Shown: positions 48,932 through 58,660, numbered from the stretch's first letter. The stretch: 64,000 bases of DNA from Cupriavidus pauculus (GCF_008693385.1 NZ_CP044066.1:185233-249232); one strand, 5' to 3'. Program-made: numbers and translations. The notes: generated by a model not told the origin, from the sequence alone.

Positions 48932-51381
48932 AGATCAATCGCCGCCCGCTCTATGAAGTGGCGCCATGGCTCACATCCATTACCCCCGAGCTCATCCTGA
49001 ACAAGGATGGTTCGCTGCTCGCGAACTTCGAGTTCCAGGGCGTGGATGCAGACAGCCCGAACAGCGGCGATATCGAATCGGCGCGCAATCAGCTGGATCA
49101 GGCGTGCAAGTCGTTCGACAACCGCATCACGGCGTGGTGGAAGCTCAGTCATCGCCGCGCACACGGCTACGTCGATGGGGAGTTTGCGGAAGCCGCGGAC
49201 GCCCGCCTCGACGTCCTTAACAAGGCACACCTCACATCCGGGAAGTATTTCCGGAACGCGCATTCGCTGGCAATCGCCTACACCCCGGAGACCGGCGTCG
49301 CGAAGTTTTTCGACAAGGTCGGGCATCACATGACTGTCGGCGGCAAGTCCGTCTACGCGTCGATCTTTGAGGCGACGAAGGATACCGTATTCGCCCGGAG
49401 CGCCTTCGCCTTCGACTTGGAGAAGATGCAGGCGGACACCCGGCGCTTCGAAGCGATGATCGACGCGTTCAGCGGCGGTGTCCCGCGTCTCAAGCTCAAC
49501 CGCCTCGCTATGCAGGACAGCTACGCGGCGCTGCACCAGGCGGCCAATCCGAGCGTGCCGCCCCGCCGTATCCGGTATCCAGTCACACTGCTCGACACCC
49601 ACCTCACGGAATCGGAAGTGACGGTCGGTGCGGAACGCCTGCTCTTCGAGTCGGCACACGGCAAGCGCTATGCCGGCATCGTGTCCGTCAAGGAATGGCT
49701 CTCCTTTCAGGAAGCAGCGCTGGACAGCCTCATGCAGATCGATGCCGAGCTCGACGTCTGCATCATGTTCCGCTTCCTCGACACCGCGCGGGCCTCGGCC
49801 TACATCGAAAAGGTACGCCGCTTCTACAAGATGGCGGCGCTCAATGTGGGAGCCATTCTCAAGCAGTACTTCGGCAAGGAAGAGCCGGAGAACGACGAAG
49901 GCCGCGAGGAGCTTGCCAAGGAGGCTGGCTTCGCTCTCAAGCGCCTGACCGCCGAAGGCACGCAGCACGGCTTCGCCAACATCTCCATCATCGTCTACGG
50001 CGAGACAGAAGCCGAATGCGAAGACGCGATCAGCGAAGTCGTCGGAGCCCTGACCAACGCGGGGTTCGGCGCGATCCGAGAGAAGGCCAATCTCATGCCC
50101 GCATGGAACAGCACCCTGCCCGGCCGCTGGGACAAGCAGCGGCGCCTGCAGTTCGTCGAAACCCCTGCTGTATCGGATATCGCGCCGGTGTGCTCGGTCA
50201 TGCCGGGCCCCACGCGCAACAACTGGCTGTCCGAGAAGGCGGGGCGAGACGTGCCACCGCTCACCTGTTTGCCTACCCGCCACAAGACTGCGCAGCGCGT
50301 CGACCTTCACCAGCCAGGCGGCAACGGGCACCTGCTCGTGATCGGTCCGATTGGCGCCGGCAAGACTGTGTTCCTGAACTTCCTCTTGTCGCAGGCAGGC
50401 CGCCACGGCGCGCGTCGGATCCGTTTCGACAAGGATCGTTCGACGCGCATTCCCACGCTGCTCGGCGGCGGCGCATTCGTGGATGTCACCGGAAAATTCC
50501 AGACCGCAACACACGTCAACCCGCTCTCGCTACTTGGTGACCCAACCAACTTCACCTATGTCACGGAGTGGGTGACGTTGGCGCTCGAGGACGAGAACTT
50601 CTCCCTCTCGCCACAGCAGACGCAGGATGTCTTCGAGGCGGTGAAGATCCTTTCGACCTACAGCCCCGAGCTGTGGACGCTGGGCAATCTCTCCACGCAA
50701 TTGCACGACGAGCTACGCGATCGATTGCAGATCTGGATCAAGGGCGGCCAGTACGGCCACTTCTTCGACCATGCCGACGACGCCTTTGCAGTCAGCGACA
50801 ACCTGTCCATCGAGATGGGCGACCTGTTCGAGAAGTATCCCCGCGCGGCCGCCCTCTTCGTCGACTACGCCTTCTATCGCATCAGCCAGTCCATGGACGG
50901 CCTGCGCTACACGATCATCGAAGTGGAAGAAGCGGGCTTCTTCTTCCAGCACCCGCGTTTCTACAAGCGGCTCGAGACGTGGATCACCACGATCCGAAAG
51001 CTCAACGGCGCCATCTGGATGGCAACGCAGTCGCTGCGCCAGGTAGAGCGCATTCCGGACTTCGAGATTCTGAAGGACAACGTCGGCAATCTGATTTACC
51101 TGCCCAACAGTCAGGCCAACACGAGCAAGGACCTTTACAAAGACAAGTTCGGCCTTACCGACGACCAGATTCAGATGATCAATGACGCCGTTCCGAACCG
51201 CGACTATCTCTGGATCACGCGTTCGCAGACCCGCATGCTTCAGAGCACGTTCTCCGAGGAGATGGTCGCCATGCTCCGATCGGATGGCGTCGCGCAGGCC
51301 ATCCTCGATCGTCATCACGCGTCCGGTCACGCCGACTGGCAGCAACACTACGTGCGCGAGATGCTCTCGCGCGTCGCCTAA
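48925..51381 (+). CDS. virB4: VirB4/TrbE-like T4SS ATPase
   Basis: An 818-residue protein. The CagE/TrbE-VirB domain is in the first half. Walker A GPIGAGKTVFLNFL lies near 473-486, and the Walker B region IIEVEEAGFFFQHPRFY near 670. The largest energising subunit of the T4SS, needed for pilus assembly and DNA transfer. Its start overlaps virB3 by seven bases. Length is typical. Confidence 0.94.
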   Translation: MLKINRRPLYEVAPWLTSITPELILNKDGSLLANFEFQGVDADSPNSGDIESARNQLDQACKSFDNRITAWWKLSHRRAHGYVDGEFAEAADARLDVLNKAHLTSGKYFRNAHSLAIAYTPETGVAKFFDKVGHHMTVGGKSVYASIFEATKDTVFARSAFAFDLEKMQADTRRFEAMIDAFSGGVPRLKLNRLAMQDSYAALHQAANPSVPPRRIRYPVTLLDTHLTESEVTVGAERLLFESAHGKRYAGIVSVKEWLSFQEAALDSLMQIDAELDVCIMFRFLDTARASAYIEKVRRFYKMAALNVGAILKQYFGKEEPENDEGREELAKEAGFALKRLTAEGTQHGFANISIIVYGETEAECEDAISEVVGALTNAGFGAIREKANLMPAWNSTLPGRWDKQRRLQFVETPAVSDIAPVCSVMPGPTRNNWLSEKAGRDVPPLTCLPTRHKTAQRVDLHQPGGNGHLLVIGPIGAGKTVFLNFLLSQAGRHGARRIRFDKDRSTRIPTLLGGGAFVDVTGKFQTATHVNPLSLLGDPTNFTYVTEWVTLALEDENFSLSPQQTQDVFEAVKILSTYSPELWTLGNLSTQLHDELRDRLQIWIKGGQYGHFFDHADDAFAVSDNLSIEMGDLFEKYPRAAALFVDYAFYRISQSMDGLRYTIIEVEEAGFFFQHPRFYKRLETWITTIRKLNGAIWMATQSLRQVERIPDFEILKDNVGNLIYLPNSQANTSKDLYKDKFGLTDDQIQMINDAVPNRDYLWITRSQTRMLQSTFSEEMVAMLRSDGVAQAILDRHHASGHADWQQHYVREMLSRVA

Positions 51382-51394
51382 GGAGATGCAGCAA

Positions 51395-52132
51395 ATGAAA
51401 AAGTGGATCATCAAGGCCGCAGCAGCCGCCTCCCTGACGTTCAGCTCTCTGGCGCACGCGGGCGGCATGCCAGTCATCGACTGGGTCAATCTTGTCCAGA
51501 ACACCATGACCGCCCTGCAGTCGGTGAAGGACGAGGTCTATCAGAACACCAACATCGTCTACCAGTACAAGATGATGGCGAATCAGCTCCTGCAATCGAC
51601 GGGGCTCGATGTCGCTGACCTTTCCGAGCAACTGGGGGCGTTGCGCAACGAGATCAGCAGCTACGAGGAGTACGGCAACACGCTGAAAGACCTGTACGGC
51701 GGTCTCTCCGGCAACACGGATTACCTCAACCGCGTGCAAAGCATGATGGTGTCGGCTGGCAAGTCGCCCGGCGAGTGGCTCGCCGATCAGGCATCGCTGC
51801 TGAGCAATGGCAACAAGACTGCCAAGAATCTTTTCAATCTCGGTGCATCAGTGTTCAAAAACACCGAGACGCTTGCAAAGCGTCGCGAGAAGATCCAGAA
51901 GCAGATGAAGCTGTCGCCTACGGCTCAGGCTACCGCGCAGACCACCAATCAGATGCTTGATGTCTTGGCGAGCCAGAACGCCGATCTTCTCCAGCTGATG
52001 AGCGCCAAGACGCAGTCGGACGCTGACAAGGATCAAAAGTCATTGGCTGTCCAGTCCGAGTCGACTGAGTTGGCGAAACAACTTCAGAGTGACCGTGAGT
52101 CGCAGCGTCAGAAGATTCTGGATCTGAAATGA
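51395..52132 (+). CDS. virB5: VirB5/TrbJ-like pilus tip protein
   Basis: A 245-residue protein; the start at 51395 is 9 bases after AAGGAG, better placed than 51386. Signal peptide MKKWIIKAAAAASLTFSSLA, then a long helical body with WVNLVQNTMTALQSVKDEVY and GNTDYLNRVQSM, as in TrbJ. Its stop overlaps the virB6 start. It is the minor tip component or periplasmic chaperone of the pilus. Confidence 0.85.
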   Translation: MKKWIIKAAAAASLTFSSLAHAGGMPVIDWVNLVQNTMTALQSVKDEVYQNTNIVYQYKMMANQLLQSTGLDVADLSEQLGALRNEISSYEEYGNTLKDLYGGLSGNTDYLNRVQSMMVSAGKSPGEWLADQASLLSNGNKTAKNLFNLGASVFKNTETLAKRREKIQKQMKLSPTAQATAQTTNQMLDVLASQNADLLQLMSAKTQSDADKDQKSLAVQSESTELAKQLQSDRESQRQKILDLK

Positions 52133-53211
52133 CGAGTCAATCCATTGCCGCGTGGATCCGCACGGCGCTGGCGTCGATCGGCGTCCTGCTGTGCCTTGCC
52201 ACGACTCCGGCGCATGCGCAAGGTGCTCCATCTGGTGAGGGCAACAACAATTCCGCCGGCGGCGGCACTAGCGCCCCGCAGCAGATCGGCGCCGTATCCC
52301 GACCAGGCGACATCGGCGCGGGGGTCAAGAAGGCCCTCGCCGGGATGGACAGAATGCGGAACGGACTCATTTCTGGCGCTACAGCCCTTAGCGATCGTGT
52401 CCGTGTTGACGCGGACAAGGTGGCTTTCGGACTCGGCGTCATTGCGATCCTGCTCGCCGGCATCCGCTTTGCGTCGACAAACGATGCTGTCGCCGCATGG
52501 ACAGACATGATGGAAACAATACTCATCCTCGGCATCTTTACCGCGCTGTACATCGGCTACACCGACTTCGGTCCAGGCATCTTCGTTTGGTTCGACAAGA
52601 TCGCAACGAGCTTCAATGCCGGCGTCAGCGTCTACGACCTGCCTGCAACGCTAGCAAGCACGGGGGGGAAGTTCTATGACTCCATCGTGCGGATCCTTCA
52701 AGCCGCACTTGGCAATCCGCTTCGACTGATTGACGCCGTCGTCGCAGCATTCGCGTTCCTGCTCGCCATGCTAGCTGTCCTGTGCGCGGCCCTTATCTAT
52801 GCGTGGTTCATCCTAGTAGGACACCTCATGGTGGCAGTGGGCATCGCTATTGGGCCGTTGGCCGTCGCATTCGGAATGCTGGACCTTTCTCGCAAGTACT
52901 TTTTTGCCTGGCTCGACTATATGGTCACAGGTTCTATGTACATGGTGATAGCGGCGATCATTGCCCAGCTGGTCTCCAGCACGCTCCAAAGCACCGTGAC
53001 CGATATCACCAATGTCGGGACTGACACGACAGTTGCTGCCGCATATGCTCTCTCTGTCGCTGTTGTTCTCGTCTTCATTGCGATGGAGATTCCAAAGATC
53101 GCAGGTTCGATCTTCGGCACAGGTGGCGGGATCAGCGGCACTGGCGGCTTCAAGATACTCGGCCGCGGGGCGTGGAATCTCGGCAGTAAGCTTGCCGGCG
53201 GGAAGAAGTGA
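52129..53211 (+). CDS. virB6: VirB6/TrbL-like polytopic membrane protein
   Basis: A 360-residue protein with a signal-like N-terminus (LASIGVLLCLATTPAHAQ) and at least six membrane spans between 105 and 330 (VAFGLGVIAILLAGIRFAS, METILILGIFTALYIGYTDF, FAFLLAMLAVLCAALIYAWF, VAAAYALSVAVVLVFIAMEI). The TrbL/VirB6 pattern is clear. It forms the inner-membrane part of the channel. Its stop overlaps the next gene's start (TGATG). Confidence 0.9.
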   Translation: MTSQSIAAWIRTALASIGVLLCLATTPAHAQGAPSGEGNNNSAGGGTSAPQQIGAVSRPGDIGAGVKKALAGMDRMRNGLISGATALSDRVRVDADKVAFGLGVIAILLAGIRFASTNDAVAAWTDMMETILILGIFTALYIGYTDFGPGIFVWFDKIATSFNAGVSVYDLPATLASTGGKFYDSIVRILQAALGNPLRLIDAVVAAFAFLLAMLAVLCAALIYAWFILVGHLMVAVGIAIGPLAVAFGMLDLSRKYFFAWLDYMVTGSMYMVIAAIIAQLVSSTLQSTVTDITNVGTDTTVAAAYALSVAVVLVFIAMEIPKIAGSIFGTGGGISGTGGFKILGRGAWNLGSKLAGGKK

Positions 53212-54440
53212 TGACACATACGTCGCACGCGCCCCTCCCAGAGCGCGAACTCATGTTCGCGCACAAGCCTCGTATCGATCTAATCCGCCAGTACGCCAAC
53301 GAATCGGAAGCCACGGCTTTCGACGCGAAATGGCTTGCGGTACTGACCGCGTGCGCGGATTGGTTTGGCTCCATGCCCCTTCGGCCCGACGAGCACGCGG
53401 AGCCCGGCGGCGCGCTGCGGGCTACCGTCGAGGCTGCGTACTACGCGATGCGGCTGTCCGGGGCGCAGAAGTTCGGTGCAGATCAGCCATCCGAGAGACG
53501 CCGGCTGCTGGAGCCGCAGTATCTATATGCCCTCTTCCTCGCAGCCGCGTGCTCCCGGCTTGACGAACCATGCCGACATTTCCAGTTCTTTCGGGATAGC
53601 GACGGCCAAGAGTGGATCCCGGCCGCGCACGGCGGTTTCGGCGTTTGGCTGGGCGACAGCACCTACCAGGTCAGGCGCCGGGAGCAATCCACGCCCGTCG
53701 AGCGGATGAGGACGGCTCTGCTGGCCCGCGAGATTCTCGGTGCCGAGCGACTCGCACGCTTTGATCCCGTCGTGCTCTCCGACCTTTTCGGCGCCATCAA
53801 TCCAGACCCGCGGCCCGCCGGCGTCGAGACGCTCCTGCACAAGGTGGCGAGGCAGGCGGTCGAGACGGTCACACAATTTGAAGTCAAGGCACGTCGGGCC
53901 GCCTTCTCGCCTGATGCAACCCCTGCGCCGACCGCTGCCGCCCTCGCAGCCTTCGGCATCAAGGACCAGGCTCAAGTCTCGTCGATTGCCCCTGCCATCG
54001 ACGATGGCGGCACCAAGACTGTTGTTGCGAGTGCGCAGTTGCCTCATGCGCCCGCGCCGACGACCGAGGTGGCAGCAATACCCCACGCAGAGAAGCCCAA
54101 AGCGTCTGCGCTACCCGTGGACGCCGTTCGACCAACAGCCAAGGCGGTCGCTGCCGACCCGTTTGCCGAAGCACTGGCGGGCACATCCAATCTTATGCGC
54201 GACTTCTTCCGCGCGCTCTCTCAGGATGTTGCCGCCGGCAAGACGAAGGTCTCGTGGGTCGAGAACAAGCTCGCGATCAGCAAGCGGATGATCGGCAACT
54301 ATGGCATGGCGTCTGAATCCCTCGTCGAGAACCTGCGGAAGTTCAGCCTGCTCTACAAGGTCGTCGGCTCGGACATCCTGCTCGTCGACAAGGTCGCCGG
54401 GCTCATCGCCGAGCGCCCCGTCAATTCAGAAGGACCGTGA
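53211..54440 (+). CDS. TraI_2/MobH relaxase-like protein, degenerate
   Basis: A 409-residue protein. The N-terminal half has the TraI_2 layout of MobH relaxases (LPERELMFAHKPRIDLIRQY, then WLAVLTACADWFGSMPLRPD, GGALRATVEAAYYAMRLSG). The C-terminal part (DFFRALSQDVAAGKTKVSWV, about 320-339; LRKFSLLYKVVGSDILLV) looks like TraI_2_C. The His-rich motif expected before GGL and the HD-type hydrolase residues are missing here (EHAEPGGALRATVE; AACSRLDEPCR). It lies directly before the coupling protein, where MobH relaxases usually are. Either a diverged relaxase or a non-catalytic relic. Confidence 0.6.
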   Translation: MTHTSHAPLPERELMFAHKPRIDLIRQYANESEATAFDAKWLAVLTACADWFGSMPLRPDEHAEPGGALRATVEAAYYAMRLSGAQKFGADQPSERRRLLEPQYLYALFLAAACSRLDEPCRHFQFFRDSDGQEWIPAAHGGFGVWLGDSTYQVRRREQSTPVERMRTALLAREILGAERLARFDPVVLSDLFGAINPDPRPAGVETLLHKVARQAVETVTQFEVKARRAAFSPDATPAPTAAALAAFGIKDQAQVSSIAPAIDDGGTKTVVASAQLPHAPAPTTEVAAIPHAEKPKASALPVDAVRPTAKAVAADPFAEALAGTSNLMRDFFRALSQDVAAGKTKVSWVENKLAISKRMIGNYGMASESLVENLRKFSLLYKVVGSDILLVDKVAGLIAERPVNSEGP

Positions 54441-56296
54441 TGCACAACTACGTCAATCATTTCCGCCCAATCTTCGAGTTTCGCGCGGTGGTGGGCTGGA
54501 GCCTTGCGATCGTGTTGCTGCTCGTCAGCGGCATGCCCGATGCCGGCTACTTCGCCTTGTTTGCTGCAGCGATGCTCGTCTTTCGGTCGTCCCAGGTGTG
54601 GCGCGCGCTGAAGTTCCGGATGGCGATCTCCACGAAGTGGTTGACCCTTATCCAGATCGATCAGCTTCTGGCCATCAGCGATGCCATGCGCAAGAAGCAG
54701 GACGCCATGTATCTGGGCCTTGGCTATGAATGGACGCAACGGCATTGCCAGATCGCACACGACATCTTGCGGATGCCATCGAGCGACATTCCCGGCCTGC
54801 CCAAATGGATGCCGTCGCCTGTCGTGAAGCGGGTCGAACAGATCTTCGCGCCCGCGGACAGCATCGCTGACGCCATGCCGCAGGGGCGCTCGTGGATTCA
54901 CGGCATGGAGCCGAAGAAGGAATGGGTGCCCTTCCACTACAAGGCGATGCCAGGCCACACCTCGGTGAGCGGCACGACTGGCTCTGGCAAGACGCGTACG
55001 TACGAGGTCATATCGACGCAGGTCATCCATAACCCGAACGACATTTTGATCATCATTGATCCGAAGAACGACAGCGACTGGATGAAGCGGGTGAAAAAGG
55101 AGTGTGAGCGCACGGGCCGGAAGTTTCTGTATTGGAAGCAGGCCGCCCCGTCGCAGTCGATTCGCCTGAATCCAATTGAAAACTGGTCGCAGCCTTCGGA
55201 AATTCCGAGCCGCATTGCACAGCTCATGGAAGAAGGCCCCTTCCGCCAGTTCGCCTTCCTGTTTATCGACCGCGCGGTAAAAGGCGAGCTCTACGTTGGC
55301 GACAAGCCAAACCTGCGCTCGATCCTGCAATACGCACAGAACGGCATCAACAAGCTTCTCGATCGTGCGCTGCGCCGGTTCTTCCCGGAAGCCGGAATGC
55401 CTGACTGGGAAGAAGAGGCCAGCGCCTACATGCAGAAGGCAGGCCAGAAGCCGGGCGGCACGCTGCTCGACGGCATGGTGCAACTGTACATGGCCCGCTT
55501 CGCGAACAAGGATCTCGGGCACGAAGCGATCGACGGGCTGGTCGCGACATTCCACCACGACCGCGATCACTACGGCCGGATCATCGCGTCGGCCCTCCCC
55601 CTGCTCCAGATGCTCGCCACAGGCGAGACCGGCCTGATGCTGGCGCCGAAAGCAGACGACTTCGAGGACGACCGCGAAATCTGGGACATCGATAAGGTTA
55701 TCAAGCAGAAGGCCGTGCTGTACGTCGGCGCCGACTCGCTCTCGAATGCGCTGGTCGCGCAGGCCATCATGTCCATGCTGCTTGCCGATATCGCGTCGGT
55801 TGCCGGGGCGATCTATAACTTCTACGAGAAGCCGCCCGAAGTCGTGCTCATCATCGACGAAGTCGCCGAGGCGATCAACGAGCAGGTGATCCAGGTCCTC
55901 AACAAGGGCCGAGGCGCCGGCTTCAAGGCGTTCGTCGCCTACCAGACCCGATCGGATCTGACGGCGAAACTCGGAAACGTCGCGAAAATGCAGCAGGTTT
56001 TGGGCAATCTGAACAATCAGATCGTCTTACGATTGGAAGACATCGACACCGCGCAGTGGTTTGCAGAGAAGGCAGGTACTACGGCGATTCAGAACATCGT
56101 GGTCTCGAGCAGCACGAGCACCGGCACCGAGGCCCACGTCGGTGAATTCAGCGGCTCGGTATCGCGCTCGATGCAGCTTGAAAAGGCGCCATTGATTCCG
56201 CCCGAACTGATCATGCAACTGCCCAACCTGCAGTACTTCCTGCGCATCTCCGGTGGCTCGGTCTATCAGGGTCGTATCCCGATCATTCAAGGTTAA
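54440..56296 (+). CDS. traD: TraD/VirD4-type coupling protein
   Basis: A 618-residue protein; the start at 54440 overlaps the stop of the previous gene (TGATG). Two N-terminal spans (AVVGWSLAIVLLLVSGM, YFALFAAAMLVFRSSQV), Walker A GTTGSGKTRTYEVI (about 178-191), VLIIDEVAEAI (Walker B) and a conserved FVAYQTRSDLTAKLGN. It couples the relaxosome to the T4SS as a hexameric pump and resembles TraD of SXT/IncC elements. Confidence 0.9.
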   Translation: MHNYVNHFRPIFEFRAVVGWSLAIVLLLVSGMPDAGYFALFAAAMLVFRSSQVWRALKFRMAISTKWLTLIQIDQLLAISDAMRKKQDAMYLGLGYEWTQRHCQIAHDILRMPSSDIPGLPKWMPSPVVKRVEQIFAPADSIADAMPQGRSWIHGMEPKKEWVPFHYKAMPGHTSVSGTTGSGKTRTYEVISTQVIHNPNDILIIIDPKNDSDWMKRVKKECERTGRKFLYWKQAAPSQSIRLNPIENWSQPSEIPSRIAQLMEEGPFRQFAFLFIDRAVKGELYVGDKPNLRSILQYAQNGINKLLDRALRRFFPEAGMPDWEEEASAYMQKAGQKPGGTLLDGMVQLYMARFANKDLGHEAIDGLVATFHHDRDHYGRIIASALPLLQMLATGETGLMLAPKADDFEDDREIWDIDKVIKQKAVLYVGADSLSNALVAQAIMSMLLADIASVAGAIYNFYEKPPEVVLIIDEVAEAINEQVIQVLNKGRGAGFKAFVAYQTRSDLTAKLGNVAKMQQVLGNLNNQIVLRLEDIDTAQWFAEKAGTTAIQNIVVSSSTSTGTEAHVGEFSGSVSRSMQLEKAPLIPPELIMQLPNLQYFLRISGGSVYQGRIPIIQG

Positions 56297-56302
56297 TTGC
56301 CA

Positions 56303-56812
56303 ATGCGTTCCCCTACCCTGTTCCGGCAGATCGTCAAGCAGTACCGGATGTCTACCAAGCTGACGCCGATTTTCACCCTCTCGCCGGATCTCGATGACAT
56401 CTGCACGCGCGTGGTGGACTACATCGGCGTCAACTTCCGCGTTCGCGAAGAGCCGCTGGTCGCCGAGATGCTCAACGACGCTATCCAGGCGTGGCGGCTT
56501 GCACGTAAGCATGGCGACGCCAATGTGGCATTCATGAAGGGGTTGTTCAGTCGTGCCCACGATCTCTACGGGAAGCGCTATGCCGCATTCAAAGGCGAGC
56601 GATATCACGTCTGGTACCCGTACCACGAATCGATCCCCGCTTTCGAGCAGCGCCAACCGGCCGGATACGTATGCCAGATGGTCGACGAGCCGACCCCGGG
56701 CAAGGTATCTCAGCGCTGCGCTGCCTTCCAGTTGGCCGCTCGCGTGCTCACTGGCTACAGCTTCAACCGATACTTCGAGGACTACGATGTCGCTGGCAAC
56801 TTTGCACACTGA
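56303..56812 (+). CDS. Hypothetical protein after traD
   Basis: A 169-residue soluble protein (MRSPTLFRQIVKQYRMSTKL, then DYIGVNFRVREEPLVAEML). No known family. It is immediately downstream of the coupling protein and overlaps the next gene by 26 bases, so it belongs to the transfer operon. A relaxosome accessory role is possible from position. Confidence 0.65.
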   Translation: MRSPTLFRQIVKQYRMSTKLTPIFTLSPDLDDICTRVVDYIGVNFRVREEPLVAEMLNDAIQAWRLARKHGDANVAFMKGLFSRAHDLYGKRYAAFKGERYHVWYPYHESIPAFEQRQPAGYVCQMVDEPTPGKVSQRCAAFQLAARVLTGYSFNRYFEDYDVAGNFAH

Positions 56813-57107
56813 CGCGCACAGGCGGCTTACCACCTTCCGCGGCTATCCCGCGAGGCTTGCCACGCGCGTAGCGACCGGCGTCGCTGTGCGTGTGTTCAGA
56901 CTCAATCCGGCAGCAGCGGTGGACATGCATGCATGGCACACCCGCGCCGATCAGGTAGACGTCCCTCCCCCTGACGATCTCGTAAGTGATGGCCGCGCGC
57001 TTTCGTTTGCTCTCATCGGCATTGCGACAAAGCGCCCGCTGTTCCTGATCGGGGCTCTCGCTGCGCTGGCGGCTCTCCCCTTCCTCATTCTCAGCAAGCT
57101 CCTGTAA
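56787..57107 (+). CDS. Small hypothetical membrane protein in the transfer operon
   Basis: A 106-residue protein starting at 56787 after CGAGGACTACG. The N-terminal half is soluble (RLATRVATGVAVRVFRLNPA). The C-terminus has one span (PLFLIGALAALAALPFLILS). No family recognised. It ends 2 bases before the DUF4400 start. Confidence 0.6.
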   Translation: MSLATLHTDAHRRLTTFRGYPARLATRVATGVAVRVFRLNPAAAVDMHAWHTRADQVDVPPPDDLVSDGRALSFALIGIATKRPLFLIGALAALAALPFLILSKLL

Positions 57108-57109
57108 TC

Positions 57110-57724
57110 ATGGCCAGCCGATTTGCATCTCATGTGCGCCTGTGGCTGTTTTTCGCGCCGTTGATGATCTGCGTCGCCGTCCCATTCCTGCCGGACAGGA
57201 GTGACTTCGAGATTAGCGAAGCGGAGCAGTCATCCGTGGCACGCGTGCTCGGGGACGCGCGCGCTGACCGCTCTATTGCAATCGCCAACGAGCGCTTTGT
57301 TCGCTGGTTTGTCGCGCCAGGTGCCGTCAAGGCGTCGTTCTCGGGGTCCGATACGGAGACGATGCTCTCCGACGGCGGCGCCGCGAAGTTCGGACGCAAC
57401 TGGATGCGCAACTTCTGGCTCACTATCTACCGCGGCGTGTATCGCGCGTCGGTAGCTCAGTACTGGGCATTCGGTGGCCTCGTGCTGCTGCTGGCATTGC
57501 TCAACGACGGGGCTGTGTCGCGAAGGATTCGCGCGGCGTCCGCCGGCTTCGCCAACCCCGTGACGTTTCACGTCGCGGCGCACGGTCTGCTCGTCTGCTT
57601 CGGATTCGGCGCTTCCGCCTTGCTTCTGCCGTTGCCACTTGCGGCCTACTGGTGGACCGCCGGCGTCGCCATCGTCGGCATGCTCAGCTGGCGGCTCGCC
57701 TCTGCATTCCATGTTGGGCGCTAG
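57110..57724 (+). CDS. DUF4400 family membrane protein
   Basis: A 204-residue protein with spans near the N-terminus (LWLFFAPLMICVAVPFLPD), middle (WAFGGLVLLLALLNDG) and C-terminus (LLVCFGFGASALLLPLPLAA, WTAGVAIVGMLSWRLA). EISEAEQSSVARVLG and the periplasmic loop with NFWLTIYRGVYRA fit DUF4400 proteins found beside traD in SXT/IncC elements. The family name is from memory. Function unknown. Confidence 0.7.
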   Translation: MASRFASHVRLWLFFAPLMICVAVPFLPDRSDFEISEAEQSSVARVLGDARADRSIAIANERFVRWFVAPGAVKASFSGSDTETMLSDGGAAKFGRNWMRNFWLTIYRGVYRASVAQYWAFGGLVLLLALLNDGAVSRRIRAASAGFANPVTFHVAAHGLLVCFGFGASALLLPLPLAAYWWTAGVAIVGMLSWRLASAFHVGR

Positions 57725-57787
57725 CCCGCATCAATCTATTACCAACCTATTCGGCCACTTGCTGGCCATTCAACCGGAGATATCAAC

Positions 57788-58636
57788 ATGACAACGACCG
57801 TTGAGTTCGGCGCAGCTTCCGAGACCTTGGCCGACGATCTTCTTGCCGAGGGCGACGCTAATGCGTCGATCGACGACGCCAGTGTTTCGGCCACACCGCC
57901 CGAAGATGTGGAAACCGAACTGACGCAGATGGCCGCGTCGGCCGACGCGCTACGCGCCGAAGGCATCATCAGCACGGCCGATGCCGATGCGAAGAAGGCG
58001 GAAGTCGAGCGCACGCGCAAGCGCTTTCGCGAGCTGTCCCCCGAGGACCGCCAGGCGATCGTGCGACGCCGACGGGAACTCGGTATGCAGATCCTGTCGC
58101 GTGAGCTTTCTGGCGCAGCTGTGGTCGTGGTCGGCCTCAAGATCAATCATACGCGTCTGCGTCCCCTGTTCGAGCAATGGTGGCCGTACATGAATCGCAT
58201 GTCGCTGAATCTGCAGCGCTTCGGACAAAGCACCTTCTCGCGCGCTGAGCTGGCAACCGTCGAGAAGTATCTCGAAACCGAGATGGTGAGGATCGAGGAG
58301 TACGTCGACGAGCAACTCCGCGTCGCGACTGCCTATCGCGAGCAACGCGAGAAGGATATGACGGACCGCGGCGATTACATCTTCCGCCCGGAGATCGTGC
58401 GGCCGGCGATCGATCTCGAGGTGCAGGCGTACTCGCGGTTCGCAGTCCGCGCGCTGCAGGTGCTGATCAAGTTCGACAAGGCCATGGACGAGTTCGACTT
58501 CATGGTGTGGAACGGCATCCGCGACCAGACCGACGTCAATGAGGAGGTCACGAGGTTCCTCCGCAAGTTCCAGCCACTTGGCCTGCGCAGCTACACCACG
58601 CATCTGAAGCTCATGACGACCGTGAGAGGCATCTGA
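57788..58636 (+). CDS. AcaB-like regulator (DUF1845/PFL_4669-like)
   Basis: A 282-residue protein after CCGGAGATATCAAC. Acidic N-terminus; core FRPEIVRPAIDLEVQAYSRF, VLIKFDKAMDEFDFMVWNGI and FLRKFQPLGLRSYTTHLKLM, the conserved C-terminal block of DUF1845/AcaB-like ICE proteins. In IncC plasmids AcaB is a DNA-binding activator of acaDC. Combined with the FlhD-FlhC-like gene at 28221-29396 this suggests an AcaB to AcaCD-like cascade. Last gene of the transfer operon. Confidence 0.75.
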   Translation: MTTTVEFGAASETLADDLLAEGDANASIDDASVSATPPEDVETELTQMAASADALRAEGIISTADADAKKAEVERTRKRFRELSPEDRQAIVRRRRELGMQILSRELSGAAVVVVGLKINHTRLRPLFEQWWPYMNRMSLNLQRFGQSTFSRAELATVEKYLETEMVRIEEYVDEQLRVATAYREQREKDMTDRGDYIFRPEIVRPAIDLEVQAYSRFAVRALQVLIKFDKAMDEFDFMVWNGIRDQTDVNEEVTRFLRKFQPLGLRSYTTHLKLMTTVRGI

Positions 58637-58660
58637 CTGCTTAGTGACACGATAGCTCTC

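Noticed and set aside
48901..50514. Long minus-strand open frame of 537 codons
   Set aside because: It is antisense to virB4, a high-G+C artefact.
58101..58120. GTGAGCTTTCTGG as another GAAAGCT-family box
   Set aside because: Inside the AcaB-like coding sequence with no second arm at the right distance.
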